NCBI RefSeq assembly: GCF_000425485.1
Contig: NZ_KE384386.1
Span: forward strand, 124,001-188,000
Reading direction: 5' to 3'
DNA from: Flavobacterium tegetincola DSM 22377
Lineage (GTDB): Bacteria > Bacteroidota > Bacteroidia > Flavobacteriales > Flavobacteriaceae
Length of the DNA: 64,000 nucleotides
Below the pieces are notes generated by a model. It was given only the letters and a program-made list of their open reading frames with translations, made no database searches and had not been told where the DNA came from. Of this stretch, positions 32,065-41,403 are shown in pieces (the stretch's first letter is position 1; the number at the start of each line of letters is the position of its first letter). The translations under genes were made by a program, and so were the position numbers.

Positions 32065-34002
32065 ATGAAGACGCCATCTTACTTCTTTTTACTACTAATT
32101 ACCTTTTTATTACCTGCTGCACTTTCTGCGCAAGTAAAAGAGGAAGTTAAGGACACTACTGCAAAGAAGATAATAAAGAAAAAGCCTGAACAAGAGAAAT
32201 CTTCCTCGGAAAAGGATACGGTACTTTATAATAAGATAGAGGATTTTTCAAAGAAAAGTAAATTTACAAAACTATTGCACAAAGCCGTATTTGAACCAAT
32301 TAGTAATAAAAGTTCAAACCCAATTCGGAAAGAAAGAAAACGGGAATATAAAAAATATGAAGGTAAAATCATTAGGTCTATTACCATCCAAACCTTAGAT
32401 CCTTTTGGCTACTCTGTTACTGATACAACCAAAAAACCAAAAAATTGGGGTGAGGAAACCGGAAATAAATTACACCTAAAATCGAAAGAATTTGCTATTA
32501 AAAACTTAACGCTTTTAAAGAAAAACACACCTTTAGATTCATTAATTGTTAGAGAAACAGAACGTTTGATACGGAAGCAGCGCTTTGCCAGTGAAGTACA
32601 TATAACAGCCAGTTTAGCTAGTGCAAAATCAGATTCGATTGATGTTACCATTAGAGTATTAGATTCTTGGAGTATAATTCCTAAAGGATCGATATCACCA
32701 AGCCGAACTCGTTTTGAAATATTAGATCGAAACTTTTTTGGAACTGGAAGCGAATTTGAAAATGAAATAGTTACCGAAAATGAAAGTGGAAATACAGGAT
32801 ATCGCACAAAATTAGTGATACCTACGATAAAAAACTCGTATGTAAGAACGACTTTATCGTACCGCTATAATATTGATGAAAGCTATGGTAAAAGCATAAA
32901 CGTTGAACGAAATTTCTATTCTGCCTTTACAAAATATGCAGGTGGAATCTATGTTGATCAGCAATTCAATAAAGACTCTCTACAAAATAGCGCAGGTGAA
33001 TATGCAATGCAAAATTTTAGATACAATTCAATTGATGTTTGGGCTGGACGTGCTTTCTCTATTTTTGATGGAAGAAGTGAAACTGCCAGGACTACAAATC
33101 TTATTTTAGCTACAAGATACTTACACACCAATTTTGACGAGACTCCTGCCGAAGCGTTTGATCCTATAAATTATTACAGTGGCGAAAACTTTGCACTTTT
33201 AGGAATCGGGTTGTCTTCCCGACAGTTTGTGGAAGATGAATACTTATTTAATTATGGAATTACGGAGGATGTTCCCGTGGGAAAAATTTACAATATTACC
33301 GCAGGTTATCAGCGAAAAAACGAGTTGGGACGCTATTACTTAGGCAGTCGATTTTCCTTTGGAAACTACTACAAATTTGGTTATTTCAGTGTTAATTTTG
33401 AATACGGCACTTTCTTTAAAAAGAAGCGTTTAGAACAGTCTGCGTTAACTATTCAAGCAAATTATTTCACCAATTTAATTACTTTGAGTAACGATTGGAA
33501 AATGCGTCAGTTTATAAAACCACAAGTAGTTTTAGGTTGGAACCGATTACAAAGCAATGGAGATTATGTAACTATCAATGAAAGTAGTACATTTCAAGGC
33601 GATTATGGGGCAGGATTTGATGGCACAAATTCGTATGGTTTACAAGGCTATGATACTAACATTTTCGGAACTAAGAAAGTAATTATTTCTTTGCAAACGC
33701 AATTTTATGCGCCTTGGAACTGGATCGGTTTTCGATTTAATCCGTACGTAAATGTTACAGGGGCAATTTTAGGAAGCCAAGATTCCAGCCTTTTAAAAAG
33801 CAAATTATATTCTTCGTTAGTTGTTGGCGTTATCATAAGTAATGATTATTTAGTTTTCAATTCATTCCAATTTTCATTGGCGTATTATCCGTCCATTCCG
33901 GGACAAGGAACTAATATATTCCAAACCAATTCCTATCAAACTACTGATTTTGGCTTTCAAGATTTTGAATTGGGAAAACCACGAACAATATTATATGAGT
34001 AG
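32065..34002 (+). CDS. Omp85/BamA-like outer membrane protein
   Basis: 645 residues from the ATG at 32065, chosen because a clean signal peptide (TPSYFFLLLITFLLPAALSAQ) starts there; the ATG at 32038 adds nine residues in front of it. A lysine-rich low-complexity stretch (about 24-60) precedes a POTRA-like domain (about 90-225: IRSITIQTLDPFG, LIVRETERLIRKQRFASEV, SIDVTIRVLDSWSI). A long beta-barrel follows, with alternating aromatic strands up to the C-terminus. It belongs to the two-partner-secretion/BamA superfamily, but with one POTRA domain it is not the essential BamA itself. Its client is unknown. Confidence 0.75.
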   Translation: MKTPSYFFLLLITFLLPAALSAQVKEEVKDTTAKKIIKKKPEQEKSSSEKDTVLYNKIEDFSKKSKFTKLLHKAVFEPISNKSSNPIRKERKREYKKYEGKIIRSITIQTLDPFGYSVTDTTKKPKNWGEETGNKLHLKSKEFAIKNLTLLKKNTPLDSLIVRETERLIRKQRFASEVHITASLASAKSDSIDVTIRVLDSWSIIPKGSISPSRTRFEILDRNFFGTGSEFENEIVTENESGNTGYRTKLVIPTIKNSYVRTTLSYRYNIDESYGKSINVERNFYSAFTKYAGGIYVDQQFNKDSLQNSAGEYAMQNFRYNSIDVWAGRAFSIFDGRSETARTTNLILATRYLHTNFDETPAEAFDPINYYSGENFALLGIGLSSRQFVEDEYLFNYGITEDVPVGKIYNITAGYQRKNELGRYYLGSRFSFGNYYKFGYFSVNFEYGTFFKKKRLEQSALTIQANYFTNLITLSNDWKMRQFIKPQVVLGWNRLQSNGDYVTINESSTFQGDYGAGFDGTNSYGLQGYDTNIFGTKKVIISLQTQFYAPWNWIGFRFNPYVNVTGAILGSQDSSLLKSKLYSSLVVGVIISNDYLVFNSFQFSLAYYPSIPGQGTNIFQTNSYQTTDFGFQDFELGKPRTILYE

Positions 34003-34065
34003 AACCTCAATTTCTAATGTAATGTTAAAGGTTTTTCAAATCATTTCAAACTTTTATTAAATACC

Positions 34066-34073
34066 TATATTTG
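34066..34073 (+). promoter_or_regulatory. Bacteroidota -7 element of the PIG-L gene
   Basis: TATATTTG, 26 bp upstream of the ATG at 34100; no clear TTG at -33. Confidence 0.5.
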
Positions 34074-34099
34074 GCATTCTAACCACATATTTTTTTAGA

Positions 34100-36604
34100 A
34101 TGCACGTACGCTCTACCCTATTAATAATAACGTTTTTCTTTCTATCCAGTCAAATTCAAGCGCAAGCACCCGCTAAACCCAATTCAGCTGAAATTTACGC
34201 TAAAATCGAAAAATTGAATTTTCTTGGTTCTGTTCTTTACGTAGCAGCCCATCCTGACGATGAAAATACTCGATTAATTTCATACATGGCCAATGCACAA
34301 AAAGCCAGAACAGGTTATCTATCACTTACAAGAGGTGATGGAGGTCAGAATTTAATTGGTCCCGAACTGCGTGAATTTCTTGGAGTAATCCGTACGCAAG
34401 AATTAATTGAAGCTCGAAAAGTAGATGGTGGCGAACAATTTTTTTCACGTGCAAATGATTTTGGTTATTCTAAAATTCCAACTGAAACTTTAAAAATTTG
34501 GAATGAAAAAGAAGTTTTAGGTGATATGGTTTACATCATTCGAAAATTTCAACCGGATGTAATTATCAATCGCTTTGATTACAGAACTCCAGGAACCACA
34601 CATGGTCACCACACATCATCAGCAATATTAGCGCAACAAGCATTTGATTTAGTAAATGATAAGAACAGTTATTCCGATCAATTGAACTTGGTGCAAACCT
34701 GGCAACCCAAACGCATGTACTTCAATACTTCATGGTGGTTTTACGGCACAAAGGATAAATTTGATTCGGCAGATAAAACCAATTTAGCAAACCTGACCAC
34801 AGGCGTTTATTACCAAAGTTTAGGGAAATCCAATCAAGAAATCGCTGCTTTAAGTAGAAGTCGCCATCAGTCTCAAGGCTTCGGAACTTTCGGGGTTAGA
34901 GGAGATGATATGGAATATTTAGAATTTATCAAAGGTGAAAAACCAAAGGTACCCACAAATTTATTTGAAGGCATTGATACTTCATGGAACCGCGTGGAAG
35001 GCGGAAAAACAGTTGGTAATTTAGTGGACAAAATTATAAAAGAGTATAATTTTAAAAATCCATCGGCTAGCATTTCTGATTTGGTAAAGGCTTATCAAAT
35101 GATTCAAAATTTAAAAAATGACCATTGGAAAGAGTTAAAATCTAAAGAAATTAAGGACATTATTGCATCATGTGCAGGATTGTATTTAGAAACAGTTGCC
35201 GAAAATCAATCTGCGACACCCGATTCTGACATTAATTTAAATGTGGAAGCCGTAAATAGAAGTGCAGTATCCATGACATTAGAAAGCTTAACTACATTAC
35301 CCGAAAATGTAATTTCAACTCAAAACATCGTATTAAAAGACAATGTAAACGAAAGTATTTCTTTAAAAATTCATATTCCAAAATCAACTGAATTTACCGC
35401 TCCATATTGGTTAAAAGAGCAAGGAACGGTCGGAATGTATCGTGTAGACGATCAGAAAAATATTGGTAAACCTGATATTATTCGTGATGTTAAAACCGTT
35501 TTTAATATCAAAATTAACGATGTTCTCATCCCTTTTGAGCGAACCGTAATATATAAATTTAACGATCCCGTTGCTGGGGAAGTGTATCGTCCATTTGATA
35601 TTGAGCCTTTAGTAAGTACAAGTTTTACGGATAAAGTGAAAATATTTAGTTCAAATAATAGACAGAATGTGACCGTAAAAGTACACGCTGGAGCAGCAAA
35701 TTTAAAAGGTACATTAAAATTAGATGTGCCAAAAGAATGGATGGTAAATCCTGAAACTATTCCTTTTTCAATAGCTTTAAAAGGAGAGTCAAAAACATAT
35801 ACTTTTGAAGTTACACCTCCAAAATCTAGCAACGAAGTAAATGTGAAGGCAATAGCGGTGGTGAATGATCAAATTTTTGACAAAGAAAAAATCATGTTGA
35901 CGTACAACCATATTTCCCACCAACAAGTTCTTCAGCCTTCAGTGGCAAAATTCATAAAATTAGACATCAAAACTGGAACTGAAAAAATTGCATACATCAT
36001 GGGAGCTGGAGATGAAGTTCCTGTGAGTTTACAAAACATGGGCTACTCCGTGACTATTGTTAAACCGGCAGAAATTTCAGCAGAAAACTTGCAGAGATTT
36101 GACGTCATCATGTTGGGAATCCGAGCGTATAATACTGTTGAAGAATTAGAATTTAAACAAGCGATTTTGCTGGATCTAGTTGAAAAAGGCAAAACCATGA
36201 TTGTACAATACAATACTACGGGCAAATTAGTGACCAATAACTTAGCGCCATTTCCATTGAAATTGTCACGCGATCGCGTAACCGAAGAAGATGCAAAAGT
36301 CACATTTTTAGCACCAGCTCATCCGGTTTTAAACACACCAAATAAAATTACTTCAAAAGATTTTGAAAATTGGGTACAAGAACAAGGATTATATTATCCA
36401 GATCAGTGGGACAAAGCATTTGTTCCTATAATTTCTTCGCACGACGAGAATGAAACACCAAAAAACGGTGCCTTATTAGTGGCTCCTTTCGGAAAAGGAT
36501 ATTATATTTACACAGGATTAAGTTTCTTTAGAGAATTACCTGCCGGAGTTTCTGGAGCACACCGACTTCTTGCCAATTTAATCAGTCTTAAAAACGAAAA
36601 ATAA
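34100..36604 (+). CDS. PIG-L family deacetylase with C-terminal ThuA-like domain
   Basis: 834 residues with a signal peptide (1-22, ending IQAQ). The PIG-L/LmbE catalytic motif AAHPDDEN is at about residue 50, and HGHHTSSA (about residue 172) supplies the third zinc ligand. These enzymes hydrolyse N-acetyl groups, usually from amino sugars. A middle beta-sandwich region (about 370-600) leads to a C-terminal domain (about 620-834) with KIAYIMGAGDEVPVSLQNMGY and FDVIMLGIRAYNT, which resembles the ThuA/glutamine-amidotransferase-like fold. Export and the downstream symporter suggest processing of an acetylated sugar outside the cytoplasm. Exact substrate unknown. Confidence 0.88.
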   Translation: MHVRSTLLIITFFFLSSQIQAQAPAKPNSAEIYAKIEKLNFLGSVLYVAAHPDDENTRLISYMANAQKARTGYLSLTRGDGGQNLIGPELREFLGVIRTQELIEARKVDGGEQFFSRANDFGYSKIPTETLKIWNEKEVLGDMVYIIRKFQPDVIINRFDYRTPGTTHGHHTSSAILAQQAFDLVNDKNSYSDQLNLVQTWQPKRMYFNTSWWFYGTKDKFDSADKTNLANLTTGVYYQSLGKSNQEIAALSRSRHQSQGFGTFGVRGDDMEYLEFIKGEKPKVPTNLFEGIDTSWNRVEGGKTVGNLVDKIIKEYNFKNPSASISDLVKAYQMIQNLKNDHWKELKSKEIKDIIASCAGLYLETVAENQSATPDSDINLNVEAVNRSAVSMTLESLTTLPENVISTQNIVLKDNVNESISLKIHIPKSTEFTAPYWLKEQGTVGMYRVDDQKNIGKPDIIRDVKTVFNIKINDVLIPFERTVIYKFNDPVAGEVYRPFDIEPLVSTSFTDKVKIFSSNNRQNVTVKVHAGAANLKGTLKLDVPKEWMVNPETIPFSIALKGESKTYTFEVTPPKSSNEVNVKAIAVVNDQIFDKEKIMLTYNHISHQQVLQPSVAKFIKLDIKTGTEKIAYIMGAGDEVPVSLQNMGYSVTIVKPAEISAENLQRFDVIMLGIRAYNTVEELEFKQAILLDLVEKGKTMIVQYNTTGKLVTNNLAPFPLKLSRDRVTEEDAKVTFLAPAHPVLNTPNKITSKDFENWVQEQGLYYPDQWDKAFVPIISSHDENETPKNGALLVAPFGKGYYIYTGLSFFRELPAGVSGAHRLLANLISLKNEK

Positions 36605-36607
36605 TTC

Positions 36608-36715
36608 ATGGGAGAGCCAAAAATAAAGACGTGGAAAAAAAACTACACTTTGGTGCTGGTTGCCAATGCGGTTTATATTCTAATTTTTTACATTATAATG
36701 ACTTACTTTTCCTAG
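36608..36715 (+). CDS. 35-residue single-span membrane protein between PIG-L and symporter
   Basis: A short frame from the ATG at 36608 to TAG at 36713-36715, 3 bp after the PIG-L stop and 3 bp before the symporter start, with no other spacer. The peptide has a basic N-terminus (GEPKIKTWKKNY) and one membrane helix (LVLVANAVYILIFYIIMTYF). The placement, exactly filling the gap between two genes of one operon, and the classical small-membrane-protein layout argue that it is real. It may be an accessory subunit of the symporter, in the way that other SSS and SNF transporters have small partners. This is inference. Confidence 0.75.
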   Translation: MGEPKIKTWKKNYTLVLVANAVYILIFYIIMTYFS

Positions 36716-36718
36716 ATT

Positions 36719-38458
36719 ATGCAAGAATTAGATTGGATCATACTGATATGTACATTGTCATTTATCGTTTTATACGGCGTTTGGAAAACCAAAGGCAGTA
36801 AAAATGTAAACGACTATATTTTAGGGAACAACGAAACACCTTGGTATACCGTTGGAATCTCTGTTATGGCAACACAAGCCAGCGCGATTACTTTTCTTTC
36901 TACACCTGGACAAGCCTTTAATGATGGAATGGGTTTTGTGCAATTTTACTTTGGATTACCCATTGCTATGGTCGTCATCTGCTACACGTTTATTCCGATT
37001 TATCATAAATTAAAAGTTTACACGGCCTACGAGTATTTGGAACAACGTTTTGACTTGAAGACGCGCTCTTTAGCTGCAATTTTATTTTTAATTCAGCGTG
37101 GTTTAGGAACGGGATTAACCATTTATGCTCCAGCCATAATTCTTTCTACCATCTTGGGTTGGGATTTAACCAACACCATTATTGTAATCGGAACTTTAGT
37201 TATTATTTATACTTTTACCGGTGGTACAAAAGCGGTAAATGTGACACAAAAGCAGCAAATGTTCATCATTATGTCGGGAATGTTTATCGCTTTTTACTTA
37301 ATTTTAAGCTATTTGCCTGAAGAAGTCACTTTTTCAAATGCATTGCAAATTGCCGGAGTAAATGATAAAATGAACATCATCGATTTTTCTTTTGATACCA
37401 AAAGTAGGTACACGTTTTGGAGCGGAATAACGGGTGGTTTCTTCCTAGCACTCTCCTATTTTGGAACCGATCAATCGCAAGTCCAACGCTATTTATCCGG
37501 AAAATCCATTCGTGAAAGTCAAATGGGTTTAGTCTTTAATGGATTGATGAAAGTACCGATGCAGTTCTTTATCCTGTTAACTGGAGTAATGGTGTATGTG
37601 TTTTTTCAATTTCAAAGTTTGCCCATCAATTTCAATCCCAACAGCAAAGCAACTATTGAAAATTCAATTTATGCCGAAGAATACAAACAACTTGAGCAAA
37701 ATTTAGTTAAGGTATCTGCTGAAAAGAAAGACGTGACTTTAGCTTACGCCACTCAATTGAACATTGACCGCGAAAATAAAGTTTTGAAAAGTCGAATTAT
37801 TGCCTTGAATGAAAAAGAGAAAAGCATTCGTGATGAAGCAAAAGTAATGATTGGTAAAGCAAATGAAAAAGGCAAAACAAGTGATGCCGATTATGTTTTC
37901 ATGCACTTTATTATTAACTTCTTACCCAAAGGAATGATCGGTCTTTTATTGGCCGTAATTATGTCCGCTGCAATGTCTTCCACCGCTTCAGGATTGAGTT
38001 CACTTGCTTCTACCACAGTTATTGATATTTACAAACGTAATATAAAGACTGAAAAATCGGATAAGCATTTTGTAAATGCGTCCAAGTTGTTCACAATTAT
38101 GTGGGGTGTTATAGCAATCCTATTTGCTTGTTTTGGAACATTATTTGAGAATTTAATTCAGCTGGTTAATATCATCGGTTCTATTTTTTACGGAACGGTA
38201 TTGGGAATTTTCTTAGTTGGATTCTATGTGAAATACGTTAAAGGTAAAGCTATTTTTTGGGGTGCTGCTTTAAGTCAGCTGACCATCTTTTTTATCTACT
38301 ATTTCACCATTCACATCTATCCTAGTGGACAAGAAAAGTTAGGTTATTTATGGCTTAACTTCATCGGAGCTGTTCTGACGTTAATTTTATCTGTTCTATT
38401 TCAGATGATTTTTAAAGATGAAATTCCCGAAGAACCAACATTGGTAGAAGCTAAATAA
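36719..38458 (+). CDS. sodium:solute symporter (SSS family)
   Basis: 579 residues with about 13 membrane helices. Family marks include NDYILGNNETPWYTVGISVMATQASAITFLSTPGQ near the N-terminus, YTAYEYLEQRFD, GGTKAVNVTQKQQ and SAAMSSTASGLSSLASTT, which contains Na2-site Ser/Thr residues. An unusual hydrophilic insert of about 85 residues (about 306-390), rich in Glu and Lys and probably coiled, interrupts the membrane domain between two helices. The solute is not predictable; the operon partner PIG-L suggests a deacetylated or amino sugar. It is the third gene of the operon. Confidence 0.9.
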   Translation: MQELDWIILICTLSFIVLYGVWKTKGSKNVNDYILGNNETPWYTVGISVMATQASAITFLSTPGQAFNDGMGFVQFYFGLPIAMVVICYTFIPIYHKLKVYTAYEYLEQRFDLKTRSLAAILFLIQRGLGTGLTIYAPAIILSTILGWDLTNTIIVIGTLVIIYTFTGGTKAVNVTQKQQMFIIMSGMFIAFYLILSYLPEEVTFSNALQIAGVNDKMNIIDFSFDTKSRYTFWSGITGGFFLALSYFGTDQSQVQRYLSGKSIRESQMGLVFNGLMKVPMQFFILLTGVMVYVFFQFQSLPINFNPNSKATIENSIYAEEYKQLEQNLVKVSAEKKDVTLAYATQLNIDRENKVLKSRIIALNEKEKSIRDEAKVMIGKANEKGKTSDADYVFMHFIINFLPKGMIGLLLAVIMSAAMSSTASGLSSLASTTVIDIYKRNIKTEKSDKHFVNASKLFTIMWGVIAILFACFGTLFENLIQLVNIIGSIFYGTVLGIFLVGFYVKYVKGKAIFWGAALSQLTIFFIYYFTIHIYPSGQEKLGYLWLNFIGAVLTLILSVLFQMIFKDEIPEEPTLVEAK

Positions 38459-38569
38459 ACTCCCGTCATTAACTTGATTATATAGTTGAACTTTTAAGGT
38501 GCTAAAGATATTAAATTGCATCAAAACAATTGATGTACAATGCTTTAATTTTACTTTTTATACAAAGTA

Positions 38570-38586
38570 AGGCGTAAATGACGCCT
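38570..38586. other. short inverted repeat after the symporter
   Basis: AGGCGT-AAATG-ACGCCT forms a 6-bp stem without a following T run, in the 243-bp gap between the symporter and the alcohol dehydrogenase. It could be a weak terminator or a regulator site. Confidence 0.3.
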
Positions 38587-38620
38587 ATCAATTACATTGA
38601 GAAATGTTAAATCATTTTCA

Positions 38621-38653
38621 TTGTTAAAGTTCAAAGCTGTACTTTTACCTTTG
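38621..38653 (+). promoter_or_regulatory. Bacteroidota promoter of the alcohol dehydrogenase gene
   Basis: TTG at 38621-38623 and TACCTTTG at 38646-38653, 22 bp apart, both matching the consensus, 48 bp upstream of the ATG. Confidence 0.7.
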
Positions 38654-38701
38654 TACAACAAGCATTGTTGGACTATTAAATATATTTAAAATTCAAGAAA
38701 A

Positions 38702-39760
38702 ATGAGCACAACTCAAGTAAAAGCATATGGTGCTGCAGATAAAGACGCTGATTTAAAAAAAATGAGCATCGAAAGACGAGCAGTAACCGCTACGGATATT
38801 GAAATAGAAATTTTATATTGTGGTGTATGTCACTCCGATCTACATACCGCTCGAAACGATTGGGGAGGAACCCTATATCCCACCGTTCCCGGACATGAAA
38901 TTGTTGGTCGAATCACACAAGTCGGAAGCGAAGTAACAAAAATGAAGGTGGGCGACTTAGCTGGTGTAGGCTGTATGGTGGATTCGTGCCAAACTTGCGA
39001 TAACTGCAAGCAAGATCTAGAACAATATTGCTCAAACGGTTGGGTAGGAACGTACAATGGCGAAGATAAACATTCAGAAGGTTACACTTTTGGAGGTTAC
39101 TCTGAAAAAGTGGTAGTGGATCAAAATTTTGTTTTAAAAGTCCCAACAAACTTAAATTTAGCAGCAGTTGCACCTTTACTTTGTGCAGGAATAACTACGT
39201 GGTCGCCTTTAAAACACTGGAAAGTAGGTAAAGGTAGTAAAGTAGCCGTTGTAGGTTTAGGAGGATTGGGACACATGGCTATAAAATTAGCTAAAGGTTT
39301 AGGTGCTGAAGTCACACTTTTTTCAAGATCTACTGATAAAATCAGCGATGCAAAGGAATTAGGTGCTGATACCGTTATTATTTCCACAGATGAAAATCAA
39401 ATGGTTTCTGTAAATAATCGCTTTGACTTGATTATTGATACAGTTCCTTACGTTCACGATATCAATCCGTACGTTTCGACTTTAAATGTCAATGGAACTA
39501 TAGTTTTAGTAGGATATCTTGGACCATTAGATCCCTTTTTAAATTCTGTTCCGATGATTTTAGGCCGCAAATCGGTGGCAGGGTCACTAATTGGAGGAAT
39601 TGCAGAAACACAAGAAATGCTTGATTTCTGTGGTGCTAACAATATCGTTTCTGACATCGAGCTTATTAAAATGGAAGACATCAATACTGCTTACGAACGT
39701 ATGTTAAAAAGCGATGTAAAATACCGCTTTGTAATTGATATGGCGTCTCTTAAATCTTAA
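38702..39760 (+). CDS. zinc-dependent NAD(P) alcohol dehydrogenase (YahK/cinnamyl-alcohol type)
   Basis: 352 residues, standard for the family. The catalytic zinc site is CGVCHSDLHTARNDWG with Cys39 and GHEIVG with His near residue 64. The structural zinc loop has four Cys in the segment CMVDSCQTCDNCKQDLEQYC. The Rossmann motif GLGGLGHMAIK near residue 182 binds the nicotinamide cofactor, and the SRSTDK after strand two favours NADP. It reduces a broad range of aldehydes. It is a single-gene unit with a clear promoter and terminator. Confidence 0.95.
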   Translation: MSTTQVKAYGAADKDADLKKMSIERRAVTATDIEIEILYCGVCHSDLHTARNDWGGTLYPTVPGHEIVGRITQVGSEVTKMKVGDLAGVGCMVDSCQTCDNCKQDLEQYCSNGWVGTYNGEDKHSEGYTFGGYSEKVVVDQNFVLKVPTNLNLAAVAPLLCAGITTWSPLKHWKVGKGSKVAVVGLGGLGHMAIKLAKGLGAEVTLFSRSTDKISDAKELGADTVIISTDENQMVSVNNRFDLIIDTVPYVHDINPYVSTLNVNGTIVLVGYLGPLDPFLNSVPMILGRKSVAGSLIGGIAETQEMLDFCGANNIVSDIELIKMEDINTAYERMLKSDVKYRFVIDMASLKS

Positions 39761-39804
39761 AAACGCATCCTTTATTTTCTATGGAAAGTACTTTTTATTA
39801 ATAA

Positions 39805-39845
39805 CAAACCCTTTAAATTTTACAATTTGAAGGGTTTGCTTTTTA
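39805..39845 (+). terminator. Rho-independent terminator of the alcohol dehydrogenase gene
   Basis: A 15-bp stem, CAAACCCTTTAAATT with AATTTGAAGGGTTTG (one G-T pair), a four-base loop, then CTTTTTAA. Confidence 0.9.
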
Positions 39846-39886
39846 AAATGATGTCACTCTAGATATAACCTGCAAAGTGCAGTCAT

Positions 39887-39918
39887 AAAAAAAACCGTCT
39901 CAACAATTGAGACGGTTT
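39887..39918 (-). terminator. Rho-independent terminator of the DUF2911 gene
   Basis: A 12-bp perfect stem, AAACCGTCTCAA with its complement, and a three-base loop, with T runs on both sides; eight T on the minus strand. It lies about 25 bp after the DUF2911 stop. Confidence 0.9.
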
Positions 39919-39943
39919 TTCATACTTAAAGAAATGAAAAAAA

Positions 39944-40789
39944 TTATTTCTTGCTCCATTCAGCAATACTGTCTTTATTCATTTTTACGTAATCGTTATT
40001 TTTCGCTGTTTCAGCAGCTGCAAGAGAAAGTTTTGCTGTTTCAATAGCTCCTTTTTTGTCTCCTAATTTTGCTTGAATCAATGATTTTTGTCTCAACTGC
40101 CAAAACGGTTTTGCATCATTCATAGTCAACGCTTTGTCTACATATTCCAATGCTTTTTTCATGTCGCCATTTGATTGGAAATAATACGTTCCTGCTGCAT
40201 AGTAATCTGCTGCATTTGGTCCGTCCAAAGCTTTAGCGATGCTTGCCATTGCAATTTTATCTGTTGGAACTTCTACTTTCACCGCTACCAATGTTTTCTC
40301 CCAAGAAATTTCAAGGTGTCCAAAATTGTTATCCAAGTTATTCATAGCAATCGTAAACGTCTCCAATCTGTTGTTCAACATTTGTGGTTTAGCCGTTGTT
40401 TTTAAAGCCACTTTCGACTCATCCATATTTTCTGGAGTTCCCCAGTTGTCTGTATCTGTGTAGAACATGATATCCCAATTGTCCGCTTTAGGAACAGTAA
40501 AAATGGCATATTTTCCTTTAGGCAACATTTTTCCATCAATCATTACATCATCCGAAAAAGTAACAATTGAATTCGCATTTGCACCCGTTCTCCATAATTT
40601 TCCAAAAGGAACTAAATCGCCAAAAATGGTTCTTCCTTTTGCACTTGGTCTGCTGTAATCAATAGAAACGTCAGTCATTCCTACCATTTGAGAAACCATC
40701 GCTTTTGGACTTGGTTGAGGAGTTTTTACTTGGGAAAATCCAGTTGAACAAACAACTGCCATTAATAAAGTTGTAAGTAATTTTTTCAT
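39944..40789 (-). CDS. secreted DUF2911 domain protein with TPR-like tail
   Basis: 281 residues with a signal peptide (1-19, ending GFSQ). The DUF2911 domain (about 25-175) has the expected blocks VSIDYSRPSAKGRTIFG, LVPFGKLWRTGANANSIVTFSDDVMI and LPKGKYAIFTVP. Residues 190-281 form TPR-like helices (AADYYAAGTYYFQSNGDMKKALEYVDKALTM). The function of this family, very common in Bacteroidota, is unknown. It is a single-gene unit with its own promoter and terminator. Confidence 0.92.
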   Translation of the reverse strand: MKKLLTTLLMAVVCSTGFSQVKTPQPSPKAMVSQMVGMTDVSIDYSRPSAKGRTIFGDLVPFGKLWRTGANANSIVTFSDDVMIDGKMLPKGKYAIFTVPKADNWDIMFYTDTDNWGTPENMDESKVALKTTAKPQMLNNRLETFTIAMNNLDNNFGHLEISWEKTLVAVKVEVPTDKIAMASIAKALDGPNAADYYAAGTYYFQSNGDMKKALEYVDKALTMNDAKPFWQLRQKSLIQAKLGDKKGAIETAKLSLAAAETAKNNDYVKMNKDSIAEWSKK

Positions 40790-40815
40790 GCTTAATATCT
40801 TAAAAAGTTAGTGCT

Positions 40816-40823
40816 CAAAGATA
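40816..40823 (-). promoter_or_regulatory. Bacteroidota -7 element of the DUF2911 gene
   Basis: TATCTTTG on the minus strand, 26 bp upstream of the ATG at 40789. Confidence 0.55.
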
Positions 40824-40933
40824 GCATTCTTATGGAATTATAAAAGTTAAAATAAACCCAAAATGAATATTATGTTTAACCAAATACGTCAAAAGTTAAA
40901 CATTATTTGTACTTTTACCAAAATTATTATTCG

Positions 40934-41395
40934 ATGATTTATACAAAAAGTAGTACACAAAGATTACCTATTTCTATGGACGTGGCGTGGGAATTTCTTT
41001 CTAATCCAAGAAATTTAAAAACCATTACACCCGATTACATGAGTTTCAATATCATTTCTGGCGCAGATAGAAAAATGTATGCGGGACAAATAATTCAGTA
41101 TATTGTAACTCCGGTGTTAGGCATCAAGGCCAAATGGGTTTCTGAAATTACGCAAGTTGTGGAAAAAGAATATTTTATTGACGAACAACGGTTTGGACCG
41201 TACGCATTTTGGCACCACAAACATTTCATCAAAGAAATTGAAGGCGGCGTGGAAATGGAAGACATCATTGATTATAAAGTACCAATGGGAATTCTTGGCC
41301 AAATGGTGCATCCTTTTTTGGTTCAACCAAAATTAGAAGAGATATTTGAATACCGAAGAAAAAAATTAATAGAGCTTTTTGGCGAATTAAAATAG
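40934..41395 (+). CDS. SRPBCC family protein
   Basis: 153 residues from the ATG at 40934; the upstream in-frame ATG at 40907 lies in the likely promoter. Features of the START/Bet v1-like fold are SMDVAWEFLSNPRNLKTITPDYM near the N-terminus and a long C-terminal helix with PFLVQPKLEEIFEYRRKKLIELF. Such proteins bind hydrophobic ligands. In many flavobacteria it is followed by an SDR protein and a photolyase, exactly as here, with 8- and 11-bp gaps, so the three form an operon linked to light exposure. Confidence 0.9.
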   Translation: MIYTKSSTQRLPISMDVAWEFLSNPRNLKTITPDYMSFNIISGADRKMYAGQIIQYIVTPVLGIKAKWVSEITQVVEKEYFIDEQRFGPYAFWHHKHFIKEIEGGVEMEDIIDYKVPMGILGQMVHPFLVQPKLEEIFEYRRKKLIELFGELK

Positions 41396-41403
41396 AACTA
41401 AAG

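Noticed and set aside
38830-39684. Several minus-strand frames in the alcohol dehydrogenase gene
   Set aside because: The plus-strand zinc and cofactor motifs leave no doubt about the coding strand.
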